Of a stretch of 64,000 nucleotides of DNA, positions 1-7,492 are shown piece by piece; position 1 is the first letter of the stretch; every line of letters begins with the position of its first letter. This DNA comes from Patescibacteria group bacterium (GTDB lineage Bacteria; Patescibacteriota; Microgenomatia; UBA8517), in the NCBI GenBank assembly GCA_035549555.1, contig DASZQR010000010.1, positions 62,001 through 126,000 of the forward strand, given 5' to 3'. Below the pieces are notes generated by a model, which did not search any database, had not been told where the DNA came from, and was given only the letters and a program-made list of their open reading frames with translations. Made by a program: the position numbers and the translations under genes.

Positions 1-7
1 AGCCAAT

Positions 8-484
8 ATGGCAGGCCTCAAAAAAAGATTAGATAGAGTAGAAGATTTGGATGTTCGCGACGAAAAGCATGGTGTAAATATAGCCAAAGCTCTTTTTGCT
101 GAAAGGTTTGCAGATCGCGTTGCCGCAAAAGATGGTATTTTAACGATTGGGGCGTCTGAGGAAATTAAAGTAAGAGATGCAAATGGCCACTGGATTAAAG
201 TTTTAGCGAAAGTAGATACTGGAGCATGGAGTAGTTCAATTGACAGAGAATTTGCCAAAAAATTAGGACTTTTAGAGAAAGAAAAAATCTTATTTTATCG
301 AAGAAAATTAAGTGCTTTAGGAGAAAACAATTGGCCTGTTATTAATGTATCATTAAGATTGGCAGGAAAAAGAATAAAAACAACAATGGGGGTTTCCGAT
401 CGCAGCAAATTGACTTTTAAAGTTTTAATTGGTAGAACAGATCTGCAGGGCTTTTTAGTAAAACCATGGATTGAAAAAAGATGA
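8..484 (+). CDS. RimB-like retropepsin-fold protease (ATP-dependent zinc protease family)
   Basis: Putative peptidase of the PF05618/DUF785 family, which includes RimB, the partner of RimK ligases. A KVDTGA motif with the catalytic-type Asp near residue 70 is followed by a beta-rich domain ending in LIGRTD. The first 45 residues are charged. The frame is open to the left edge, so the start at 8 is only the first visible ATG and the protein may be longer. The stop overlaps the ATG of the next gene (ATGA), so the two are translationally coupled. Inference: it trims or removes peptides added by the ATP-grasp ligases downstream. The family call is fairly sure; the substrate is unknown. Confidence 0.75.
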   Translation: MAGLKKRLDRVEDLDVRDEKHGVNIAKALFAERFADRVAAKDGILTIGASEEIKVRDANGHWIKVLAKVDTGAWSSSIDREFAKKLGLLEKEKILFYRRKLSALGENNWPVINVSLRLAGKRIKTTMGVSDRSKLTFKVLIGRTDLQGFLVKPWIEKR

Positions 485-1350
485 AAATAACTTTAATTAC
501 ATCAGCGGCAAGTTTGGATGAAGTAAGAAGGATCAAAGAAGAATCGCTTGCTCTTGGTCACGAATTTAAATTAATCGATTTTAGTTCTTTCAAATTTTTT
601 AAAAAAGGTCACGAATTTTCCTTTAGTCCGGAAATTCCGGATTCAGATCTTGTAATTATTCGCGGGCTATTCTCTACAATGAAATCTCTTGAATCTTTAA
701 AAGACTATCTTGGCTATAGAAGAGCAAAAATATTTGACAATAATCTTTTTGCTCAAAAATACTCAATGAATAAGTCATATGATATTTTGAAATTAATACT
801 TCATAAAATTCCTGTCCCAGACACATTCAGTACTCGCGAATACAAAGATTTATATAGATTGGGTGATAAATTGGGTTTTCCGCTTGTTATGAAATCCTCA
901 AGAGCTGGCAAAGGTGGAAAGGTGTGGCTTGTAAAAGACAATAGCGAATTTGTAAATTTTATAAATAAATTTGACCGCGAAAATTATCCTGCAAAAAATA
1001 TTCTTGTTCAAGGTTTTATTGACTATAAATACGATTTAAGAATTTTAGTAATTGGAGAAAAAATGTATTGTATGAGAAGAATTCCAAGAGCAGGGGATTT
1101 TAGAGCAAACTTTTCCTTGGGCGGCTCTGTTGAGCTGTTCCCTCTAACTCCTGAATTAAAGAAACTAGCAAAAGATGCAATGGATGCAATTGGCCTTGAA
1201 GTAGCGGGAGTTGATGTATTAATAGATAAAGACAATAAAAACTATATTTTGGAGGTCAATCACACTCCTGGGATGGTTGGAATGGAAAAGGCAACTGGAG
1301 AAAATATAACCAAAATATATTTAAATTATGCAATTAAAAACGCCCGCTAA
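481..1350 (+). CDS. RimK-type ATP-grasp amino-acid/peptide ligase, copy 1
   Basis: ATP-grasp ligase of the RimK/LysX kind, which joins an amino acid to a carboxyl group through an acyl phosphate. N-terminal preATP-grasp domain about 1-95, ATP-grasp core about 100-285. Visible motifs: Lys138, a Gly-rich loop SSRAGKGG (139-146), the RimK signature GDFRAN (205-210), and metal ligands D245, E258 and N260 in GVDV..EVN, followed by a TPG turn and EKATG. Length (289 aa) is normal for RimK. It overlaps the protease gene by 4 bp and is followed 3 nt later by copy 2. All catalytic residues seem present, so it is probably active. The acceptor is unknown; S6 is only the classical RimK target. Confidence 0.85.
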   Translation: MKITLITSAASLDEVRRIKEESLALGHEFKLIDFSSFKFFKKGHEFSFSPEIPDSDLVIIRGLFSTMKSLESLKDYLGYRRAKIFDNNLFAQKYSMNKSYDILKLILHKIPVPDTFSTREYKDLYRLGDKLGFPLVMKSSRAGKGGKVWLVKDNSEFVNFINKFDRENYPAKNILVQGFIDYKYDLRILVIGEKMYCMRRIPRAGDFRANFSLGGSVELFPLTPELKKLAKDAMDAIGLEVAGVDVLIDKDNKNYILEVNHTPGMVGMEKATGENITKIYLNYAIKNAR

Positions 1351-1353
1351 CTT

Positions 1354-2232
1354 ATGAAAATTCTAATTGTAGGTTTAATTAAAGGAAGTCAAATAACTAG
1401 ATTTCAGGAAGAAGCACAAAAATTAGGCCATCAAGTAACAGGATGTCATTCAAAAGATTTAATTATAGAAACTAACGGTGAAGTTTTTAATCCTACAATA
1501 AACGGCAAATCTCTTTCTGATTTTGATTTGATTTATCTTTGTGCCGGAGTCGAGTCGAAAATGCGCCTCGAGTGGTTCGTTGCATGCCAGTTTTTATTAA
1601 AAAACACCAAAACAAAAATTGTAAACAGTGTTGTTGCAAATCCAAATTTTAATTATTATCCGATCCAGAGTTGGTTTTACTTAAAACAGTTTGAAAATAA
1701 AATTCGCTCTCCAAAAACATATTCAATTTATTCGGAAGAAAATCTTGAATTAATGTTAAAAAACTTTAAATTACCTGCAATCATGAAAATTTCTGAGATG
1801 CATCAAGGAAAAGGTGTGTTTTTAATAAATAATTTTCAGGAAGGAAAAGATATTATGATCAAAAATCCAATGAAGACATATCTACTTCGTGAATTTATTC
1901 CAAATGACGGTGATGTGAGAATTTTTACAGTTGGTTTTAAAGCTGTTGCTGCAATGAAAAGAAAGTCTGCGGAAGGCGATTTCAGAAATAATATTTCCCA
2001 AGGGGCAACTGGAGAAATATTTGATTTAGAAAAAAATAAAGAAATCAAAGAAATTGCCCAAAAAGCTGCAAAAATAACAGGAATTGAAATTGCAGGAGTT
2101 GATATTATGATAGGCATTGACGGTAAGCCTTATTTATTAGAAGTAAATGTAGGCCCGCAATTTAAAGGATTGGAAAAATATACAAATAAAAATATCGCTT
2201 CAGAAATTATTAAATATTTTGTCAGTTTATGA
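1354..2232 (+). CDS. RimK-type ATP-grasp ligase, copy 2
   Basis: Second tandem RimK-like ligase. It keeps Lys145, a Gly-containing loop MHQGKG (149-154), GDFRNN (208-213) and the metal-binding D250, E263, N265. The N-terminal domain (about 1-100) differs clearly from copy 1, so this is an old paralogue and not a recent duplicate. Where copy 1 has the TPG turn after EVN, this one has VGPQ, so the acceptor pocket probably differs. Its stop overlaps the next ATG by 4 bp. An enzyme joining a different amino acid or acting at a different step from copy 1 is the simplest reading, but that is inference. Confidence 0.83.
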   Translation: MKILIVGLIKGSQITRFQEEAQKLGHQVTGCHSKDLIIETNGEVFNPTINGKSLSDFDLIYLCAGVESKMRLEWFVACQFLLKNTKTKIVNSVVANPNFNYYPIQSWFYLKQFENKIRSPKTYSIYSEENLELMLKNFKLPAIMKISEMHQGKGVFLINNFQEGKDIMIKNPMKTYLLREFIPNDGDVRIFTVGFKAVAAMKRKSAEGDFRNNISQGATGEIFDLEKNKEIKEIAQKAAKITGIEIAGVDIMIGIDGKPYLLEVNVGPQFKGLEKYTNKNIASEIIKYFVSL

Positions 2233-3116
2233 AAAAAATATTGATTTTGGTTAATAAAATAACTTCAAGACATAATCAAATTACCGATTACTTAAATAAA
2301 AATTCAAATAACAAATTTATTTTAAAAAAATTATCAGAAATATCAATATCGATAATAGATTCAAAAATCGAATGTTTTGTTGGAGATTTAAACTTGTTGG
2401 AATTTGATCTTGTCTATTTTCGTCAAACCCGAAATTATATTCCACTGGCAGGATCAATTGCCACTTTTTGTTTAAAAAATAATATTCCTTTTATCGATAA
2501 AACATTTGAAAAAGTAGGCGCCTCCAAAGATAAACTAAACAATCTTCTTCTAATTGCATATGGGAATATTCCAGTTCCTAATACTTTTTATTTTTCCAGA
2601 GAAGAAATAATTAATTCAAAAGATGAAATTATGAAATCTTTTGCTTTTCCAATTTATGCTAAAAATTTATGGAGCCAAAAAAGAAATGGACTTTTTATAA
2701 TTAACGAAATTGCAGACTTCGAAAAACTTCTTAAAAAAGATGAAAGTAACGGATTTTTATTCCAGGAAAAAGTTGAAATAGATAAGGAATATCGAATTGT
2801 TGTAATGGGAAATGAAGTTGTTGGAATTCATGAAGAATCTACTAGAAAAATTATTGAAAACAAAATTTCAGTAAACGATGAAGAATCTTCTGCTGGTTGG
2901 ATAGATAAAAATAATATTTCTAAAGAATTAATAAATTATTCTATACAAGGAACAAAATCTGTCGATTTAAACATTTCTGGAGTCGATATTTGTATTGATA
3001 AAAAAGGAAAAGTTTATGTTTTTGAAATAAATAGAGGACCAGGATTAACTCTTGACCCCAGTATCTCTCCTGAATTACCAGAATTAGAAAAATATCTCAA
3101 TTCTTTGATAAAATAG
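2229..3116 (+). CDS. Divergent ATP-grasp protein, copy 3
   Basis: Third tandem ATP-grasp protein, 295 aa, coupled to copy 2 by a 4-bp overlap. The metal-binding end is intact (GVDI D253, FEIN E266 and N268, then RGPG). Two parts are altered. The Gly-rich loop reads SQKRNG (149-154), and the GDFRxN acceptor motif is absent and replaced by a Lys/Glu-rich stretch (about 203-220). Two readings are possible: a ligase with a different acceptor, or a non-catalytic subunit of a heteromeric complex. The gene is rich in AAA, ATA and TTA codons, more than copies 1 and 2. The fold is secure; activity is not. Confidence 0.75.
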   Translation: MKKILILVNKITSRHNQITDYLNKNSNNKFILKKLSEISISIIDSKIECFVGDLNLLEFDLVYFRQTRNYIPLAGSIATFCLKNNIPFIDKTFEKVGASKDKLNNLLLIAYGNIPVPNTFYFSREEIINSKDEIMKSFAFPIYAKNLWSQKRNGLFIINEIADFEKLLKKDESNGFLFQEKVEIDKEYRIVVMGNEVVGIHEESTRKIIENKISVNDEESSAGWIDKNNISKELINYSIQGTKSVDLNISGVDICIDKKGKVYVFEINRGPGLTLDPSISPELPELEKYLNSLIK

Positions 3117-3120
3117 GAGT

Positions 3121-4020
3121 ATGCCAGAGAAACTAGAAGATAAAGAAATTGTAAGGCCAGCAAATGTACTTATTGTCAATTTTAATGTTGATCAAACTCC
3201 GTATGTGAGCATTGCGGGAGGATTATTTGATACTCCTAGACAAAATGGTGAAACCTACACGGAATATAAAAAACGAATACTCGAAAATGCTTCTCTAAAA
3301 GTTATTGATTTAATAAAACACCCTGATGATAAAGATAAATCAGTTACCAAAGCCAATTTATTACTTCCTTTCGAAAGATTGAATAATTATCAGGCAGTTA
3401 TTATTACAGGAAGTCAGTTAATCGCTCGCCCAAGCGTCATCGATCACGAAAATCCCCAAACAAGAGAGATTAAGAAAGGAGTTCTTATAAAAGACTGGAG
3501 AAAGGAATTTTATCAATTTGTATATGCTATCCGCGATGCTCGTATTCCATTGCTTGGAATTTGCTTCGGTGCAGAAGGAATTGTCGAAGCTTTAGGTGGT
3601 CAACTTAAAGATTTAAAAACACAAAAGGGTAGTAATTTCTGGGAAATAGGTTGGAGTTATGTAAAACGCTATACAGGAAGCAGAGAAGATCCTGTCTTAA
3701 GAGGCTTGCCTGAAGAGTTTCTTGTGCCTCAAGATCACGAAATGACTATCACTAAATTACCTGAAGGCGGTGAAGTTCTGCTTGAAAACGAAAGAGGAGT
3801 TCAAGGATTTAAACTTGGAAAAATCTATGGATTCCAATTTCATCCAGAAAAAAGCAGGGAACAAATGATGAATTATTTAGACAAAGACGATGTTAGACAA
3901 AGATTGGAAAAGAAAAATAAAAAAATAGATGATATTAAAGCTTTAGGGGAAACATACAACGATGAAGCAAAAATAATTCTATCAAACTTTCTTCGTTTTG
4001 CATGGCAAAATGCTCAATAA
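3121..4020 (+). CDS. Class I glutamine amidotransferase-like protein
   Basis: GATase1 (triad glutaminase) domain: nucleophile Cys148 in the elbow LGICFGAEG, and His241 and Glu243 in FQFHPEKS. A GMPS-like QDHEM segment lies at about 204-208. It has an extra N-terminal part (1-80) and a charged C-terminal extension (about 250-299) not typical of a bare glutaminase. The ATG sits 4 nt after the previous stop with AGGAG overlapping that stop, so it is the last gene of the ligase operon. Inference: it supplies ammonia from glutamine for an amidation linked to the ATP-grasp products, or hydrolyses a gamma-glutamyl bond. It is not GuaA or CarA, because no synthetase domain or partner is near. Confidence 0.8.
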   Translation: MPEKLEDKEIVRPANVLIVNFNVDQTPYVSIAGGLFDTPRQNGETYTEYKKRILENASLKVIDLIKHPDDKDKSVTKANLLLPFERLNNYQAVIITGSQLIARPSVIDHENPQTREIKKGVLIKDWRKEFYQFVYAIRDARIPLLGICFGAEGIVEALGGQLKDLKTQKGSNFWEIGWSYVKRYTGSREDPVLRGLPEEFLVPQDHEMTITKLPEGGEVLLENERGVQGFKLGKIYGFQFHPEKSREQMMNYLDKDDVRQRLEKKNKKIDDIKALGETYNDEAKIILSNFLRFAWQNAQ

Positions 4021-4026
4021 CCATTA

Positions 4027-4058
4027 AAAATCCCTCAATTTCTTGAGGGATTTTCTAA
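4027..4058. terminator. Bidirectional intrinsic terminator
   Basis: Perfect 12-bp inverted repeat AAAATCCCTCAA / TTGAGGGATTTT (4027-4038 and 4043-4054) with a 4-nt loop. The outer A/T pairs give a T-run after the hairpin on both strands. It separates the convergent ligase operon (plus) and rplJL (minus). Confidence 0.85.
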
Positions 4059-4095
4059 GTTCTACCGCAGTCTTCTGCGCGCAGAATTAAAATTC

Positions 4096-4485
4096 TTATT
4101 TTAATTCTACAGTTGCTCCAGCTGCTTTTAATTTATCAGCTGCGCCTTTAGCATCTTCTGCTTTAGCGTCTTTAAGTACTTCTGCTGGAACTGTGTCAGT
4201 CATTGCTTTTGCTTCTTGTAATCCAAGGTTTGGATTAATTTCTCGAAGTGCTTTGATGACAGCTATTTTATTTGCTCCTGCATTTGTCATAACAACTGTT
4301 TGGCTTGCTCCTGCTGCGCTTGTCTCTGCATCTGCTGATGCGGCTCCTGCTGCTGGGGCTGCCATTGCCATAGGAGTAACTCCAAGTTTCTCCTGCAATG
4401 CTTTGTTTAGTTCTGAAAGTTCCAAAACTGTAAGTTCTGCAATTTCATCAACTATTTTTGTTACTTTGTTTTTTTCTTCTGCCAT
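4096..4485 (-). CDS. rplL: Ribosomal protein bL12 (L7/L12)
   Basis: Stalk protein that recruits translation GTPases. The N-terminal dimerisation helix carries the L10-binding segment (about 1-35). An Ala-rich hinge (about 40-65) follows, then a C-terminal domain with KIAVIKALRE and the EAKAMTDTVP segment. Length of 129 aa is normal. It follows rplJ after 5 nt in the same transcript and ends just before the shared terminator. Identification is secure. Confidence 0.97.
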   Translation of the reverse strand: MAEEKNKVTKIVDEIAELTVLELSELNKALQEKLGVTPMAMAAPAAGAASADAETSAAGASQTVVMTNAGANKIAVIKALREINPNLGLQEAKAMTDTVPAEVLKDAKAEDAKGAADKLKAAGATVELK

Positions 4486-4490
4486 TTAAA

Positions 4491-5006
4491 TCACCCCACC
4501 TTCGCTGTTAGTGTTCCGATTAATTCCTGAACACTCGCTTGCAAATTAGAAATAAGCATATACATTGGGCTTGCGATATTGCCAACAACTTGTCCTTTAA
4601 GAGCTTCTTTGCCTGGAAGTTTGGAAATTGCTTCCATTCCAGCTTTGTCCTGAAAAGCTCCATCTAAAATTCCAGCCTTAAATTTAAGAGCTTCATTATC
4701 TTTTGCAAAGTTTCCAATTGCTTGAATAGGGGAAACTGCATCTTCTTTTCCAAAAACTACTGCAGTTTGTCCGCTTAAAATTTCATCAGTTATTATATCT
4801 TCTGGAAGTTTTGCATCCTTTGCTGCAAGTTTAATTAAAGTATTTTTAGCAACAATCATGCGTGCTTTTGCCTCTTTAAGTTTTTTCTTGAGATCCTGCT
4901 GGGCAACAATATTCATGCCAGTGAAATCAACTAATGAAATAGAAGAAGCATCCTTGAAGTCTTTGGATAGCTCGTTTATTAATGTTGATTTATCTTGTTT
5001 TAACAT
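4491..5006 (-). CDS. rplJ: Ribosomal protein uL10
   Basis: Stalk base protein that anchors L12 dimers; 171 aa from the chosen start. The reading frame can be extended four codons to a GTG at 5018, but that lies inside the structured leader. The ATG at 5006, preceded by GAGG, is the better start. Visible family features: DFTGMNIVAQQDLKKKL and the Lys-rich RNA-binding part (about 30-60), then the C-terminal helix that holds L12. It has its own promoter and L10-type leader, so autoregulation is likely. Confidence 0.95.
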   Translation of the reverse strand: MLKQDKSTLINELSKDFKDASSISLVDFTGMNIVAQQDLKKKLKEAKARMIVAKNTLIKLAAKDAKLPEDIITDEILSGQTAVVFGKEDAVSPIQAIGNFAKDNEALKFKAGILDGAFQDKAGMEAISKLPGKEALKGQVVGNIASPMYMLISNLQASVQELIGTLTAKVG

Positions 5007-5058
5007 ATACCTCGACACGACTTAAATTGAACCATTCAACTGCGTGTTGTCTTTGGTA
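5007..5058 (-). ncRNA. L10 leader (autoregulatory 5' UTR of rplJ)
   Basis: On the minus strand TACC (5058-5055) pairs with GGTA (5011-5008), and ACACG (5047-5043) pairs with CGTGT (5019-5015). These enclose AAAGACA opposite CGA, a kink-turn-like internal loop as in known L10 leaders. An inner hairpin TTGAA/TTCAA is nested inside. The GGTA arm contains part of the Shine-Dalgarno GAGG, so folding or L10(L12)4 binding would hide it. The predicted +1 is the first base of the outer helix. Confidence 0.8.
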
Positions 5059-5064
5059 ATTGAT

Positions 5065-5092
5065 AGTATATCAGATTTTTAAAAAAGAACAA
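5065..5092 (-). promoter_or_regulatory. rplJL promoter
   Basis: Minus strand TTGTTC (5092-5087), 16 bp, TATACT (5070-5065). It puts +1 near 5058, exactly at the start of the L10 leader. It lies partly inside the 3' end of the upstream gene. Confidence 0.65.
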
Positions 5093-5951
5093 ATCTCTTT
5101 TTCTTTTTAGGTTTATCTGTTTCAACTTCAGATATTCTTGGCTCTAGTTCTTCTTTTCTACCCAATATTTCAAGAGAGTCATTGGCTAAATTAAGTCTAT
5201 TTGTAGCTTCATCCACAGATATATTAGCTTCATTTATTTGTGCTTGTTTTACTTTGGTCAATTTATCTAAGACAGTTTGTAAATCAATTGCCACATCAAA
5301 CTTTTGAGCAAGACTAAAATTTATAGGCAATCTACTATTTCTTAATTCCCAACTATTTTTAAAAACCAGCCCCATCTCATCTTCGGTCAATTGATCAAGA
5401 GTTCCAGGTTTTCCTTCGCCTAAATTGCCATTTATTTTGTCAAAATAATCGTTAAGTATTCTAAGATTATCTATGTCAAGAGATTTATTATTCTCGCTAG
5501 GTGTTGGAGCCAAAGCATAAATTTTATCTATGTCAGAATAAGCAGAATTTAAAGGAATTTCTATGGAAAATATTGTATCTTGAGCACTTTTAATTACTTT
5601 ATCAAAGCTGAAAGATAAATATCCAAAGCCCTGAGTTGTTGCGGCTAAATATCTAATATTTATATTTCCGTTTTCAACATTTATAAATGGAAAATTAATA
5701 ACTATTGCTGCGGCTGAGAGAGAATCATTGAATAAATACATTATTTTTTCATCTAAACCTCTATCTATTTCTTGAAATCCATAAATAATATGCCACATTT
5801 TTTGTCGCAGTAAATCTTTTTTTACTTCACTTTCATGTTGTAAACTAAGTCGATTTTGTTCTGCAGAAGTATTTTGCGCTAGAAAATTATTTATTTTTAA
5901 TAATTCGCCTTCATCATTAACCAATCTTCGTGAGTTTGGTTCTGGAGTCAT
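5079..5951 (-). CDS. Unknown protein between rplA and rplJ
   Basis: 290 aa, no family recognised. It is predicted soluble: no signal peptide or membrane segment, a mixed alpha/beta middle, a helical segment at about 225-265 rich in Asn/Ala/Glu, and a Lys-rich tail ending KKKKRFVLF. It starts 1 nt after the rplA stop region and so is co-transcribed with rplKA. The rplJ promoter overlaps its 3' end. A gene at this place in the L11-L10 cluster is unusual. A link to the ribosome is suggested only by position. Confidence 0.7.
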   Translation of the reverse strand: MTPEPNSRRLVNDEGELLKINNFLAQNTSAEQNRLSLQHESEVKKDLLRQKMWHIIYGFQEIDRGLDEKIMYLFNDSLSAAAIVINFPFINVENGNINIRYLAATTQGFGYLSFSFDKVIKSAQDTIFSIEIPLNSAYSDIDKIYALAPTPSENNKSLDIDNLRILNDYFDKINGNLGEGKPGTLDQLTEDEMGLVFKNSWELRNSRLPINFSLAQKFDVAIDLQTVLDKLTKVKQAQINEANISVDEATNRLNLANDSLEILGRKEELEPRISEVETDKPKKKKRFVLF

Positions 5952-5952
5952 C

Positions 5953-6642
5953 TTAAATCTGTACTTTCAAGCTTGGGCTCATTGTAGATTTCATGAATAC
6001 ACGGACAATTTGTTTGCGGTTTACCGCATCAAGTATCACATCAGCATTTTCTACTAATTCTTTTTCATTTTGTGATACTTTTCCAAAGCTTGTATGAATT
6101 AAAGGTGCTTCTTTTTCAGTCTTTATAGTTTTTGAATTTCCTGAGAAATTCTTTGCATCAGCTGTACTTTTTATTAAAGTTCCGTTTTTAGGATTTGGCA
6201 TCATTCCTTTTGGCCCTAAAATTCTTGCATATTTAACAAGTTTTGGCATCATGTCAGCTGTTGCAAGAAGCACATCAAAATCGACTTTTCCTGCATCAAG
6301 TTTTTTAAGAGTTGCATCATCTGCAACTTCAACCTTTTTCTCTTTTCCAGAAGAATGGGGGAGATTTGCATTCACATTAAGGCCAATTTTTTTGACAATC
6401 ATATGTAATTCAAGAGTTTGGTCAAATTTAGCTCCATCTTTGTTTTCCTTAAAGAATTTTATAGCTTCAGCTAGAGTGTAATTTTTATTGTGGTCAATTT
6501 TAGCTTTAGTTTCTTGATAATTTTTTCCGCGAACCTTTGCAACAATTTCGCGCTTTGTCTTTTTAGCTTCTGGAGCAGCTTGAGCTGCTTCCATTTCTTT
6601 TGCTTTTTCAGCTTTGCTTTTCATTATTTGTTTGTTTGCCAT
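5953..6642 (-). CDS. rplA: Ribosomal protein uL1
   Basis: Component of the L1 stalk. After a charged Ala/Lys-rich N-terminal extension (about 1-45) comes the L1 fold with the signature KYARILGPKGMMPNPK (about 137-152) and the end part TMSPSLKVQI. 229 aa. It follows rplK after 26 nt. In many bacteria L1 represses this operon by binding its mRNA. Confidence 0.96.
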   Translation of the reverse strand: MANKQIMKSKAEKAKEMEAAQAAPEAKKTKREIVAKVRGKNYQETKAKIDHNKNYTLAEAIKFFKENKDGAKFDQTLELHMIVKKIGLNVNANLPHSSGKEKKVEVADDATLKKLDAGKVDFDVLLATADMMPKLVKYARILGPKGMMPNPKNGTLIKSTADAKNFSGNSKTIKTEKEAPLIHTSFGKVSQNEKELVENADVILDAVNRKQIVRVFMKSTMSPSLKVQI

Positions 6643-6668
6643 AAATTCTTATTTAGTTATTTTTTGTT

Positions 6669-7097
6669 TTAAAGTTCAGTTTTAATTCCCATGCTTCTTG
6701 CAGTGCCTGCAACAATTTTTGTTGCTGCTGCAAGATCATCAGTATTTAAGTCTACTAGTTTGTCTTTTGCAATTTCTTCAGCCTGTTGTTTGGTGAGTGT
6801 TGCAACAATTTCTTTTCCTGGGTTATGTGATGCTTTTTCAATTCCAAGTTTTTTACGAATCATATCGCTTACTGGTGCCATTTTGATAATAAAATCAAAA
6901 GTGCGGTCTTCATAAATTGTAATAACTGCAGGAACTGTATTTCCTTTCATTGAAGCAGTTTTATCGTTGTATTGCTTCACAAAGTCCATAATAGAGACTC
7001 CGTGTTGTCCAAGCGCTGTTCCAACTGGTGGTGCAGGTGTTGCTGCTCCAGCTTGAAGATTAATTTTAACTACTGTCTTTATTTTCTTTCCTGCCAT
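6669..7097 (-). CDS. rplK: Ribosomal protein uL11
   Basis: Binds the GTPase-associated centre of 23S rRNA. The Pro-rich N-terminal domain with PAPPVGTALGQHGVSIMDF and the C-terminal RNA-binding domain ending GTARSMGI are clear. The frame is open to 7142, but the ATG at 7097 (MAGKKIK) gives the usual 142 aa. It lies 9-10 nt after AAAGG and downstream of a mapped-looking promoter, so the longer start is rejected. Confidence 0.96.
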   Translation of the reverse strand: MAGKKIKTVVKINLQAGAATPAPPVGTALGQHGVSIMDFVKQYNDKTASMKGNTVPAVITIYEDRTFDFIIKMAPVSDMIRKKLGIEKASHNPGKEIVATLTKQQAEEIAKDKLVDLNTDDLAAATKIVAGTARSMGIKTEL

Positions 7098-7135
7098 TTT
7101 GATTAGACCTTTCGTCTCCCACTTTTTTAAGGTGG
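7098..7135 (-). other. rplK 5' leader with two small hairpins
   Basis: From the predicted +1 (7135) the minus strand begins with CCAC..GTGG around an A-rich loop. A second hairpin AGAC-GAAAG-GTCT carries the AAAGG ribosome-binding site. This could be an L1- or L11-responsive leader, but I cannot match it to a known consensus. Confidence 0.4.
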
Positions 7136-7141
7136 TAAGCA

Positions 7142-7170
7142 ATTATATTAGAAAAAGACTATAATATCAA
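7142..7170 (-). promoter_or_regulatory. rplK operon promoter
   Basis: Minus strand TTGATA (7170-7165), 17 bp, TATAAT (7147-7142). It is back to back with the promoter region of the plus-strand gene at 7175, which has TATAAT at 7160-7165. Confidence 0.75.
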
Positions 7171-7174
7171 CCAT

Positions 7175-7438
7175 ATGAATGAAAACAGTGAAGTTTGTAC
7201 CAATCCTGATCTTCCAGACATTATTTTATGCCCATTTGATATGACTGGTGAATGTATAATGGCAAAATATATTGAAAATCAATGCATAAACGGATCAGCT
7301 GACGGAGAATGGACAAAAGCTGCTTGGGACAGACTTCAAACAGATCTTAATTTAAGAAATGCAGGAGTCTGTTTAGACTATGTATCTTATTTGAAAGCAC
7401 TTAAGAAAAGTGTTCCAAAATTTAAACAAACAGAATAA
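7175..7438 (+). CDS. Small cysteine-containing orphan protein
   Basis: 87 aa, not recognised. Cysteines occur at about 8, 19, 27, 37 and 66, the first four in the N-terminal half (PDLPDIILCPFDMTGEC), which hints at metal binding. The C-terminal half is helical and Lys-rich. TATAAT lies 9 nt before the ATG and no Shine-Dalgarno is seen. It sits, with the next gene, inside what is normally a continuous secE-nusG-rplK operon, on the opposite strand. Confidence 0.6.
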   Translation: MNENSEVCTNPDLPDIILCPFDMTGECIMAKYIENQCINGSADGEWTKAAWDRLQTDLNLRNAGVCLDYVSYLKALKKSVPKFKQTE

Positions 7439-7492
7439 TTTTATAAAAAATCTCAGCTTGCAAATAAAATAGTTTGAATATAGTATTAGTTC

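Noticed and set aside
4083-4108. Second hairpin AGAATTAAAA/TTTTAATTCT at the end of rplL
   Set aside because: All A/T pairs, overlaps the rplL stop region, and the strong terminator follows directly, so it is not called separately.
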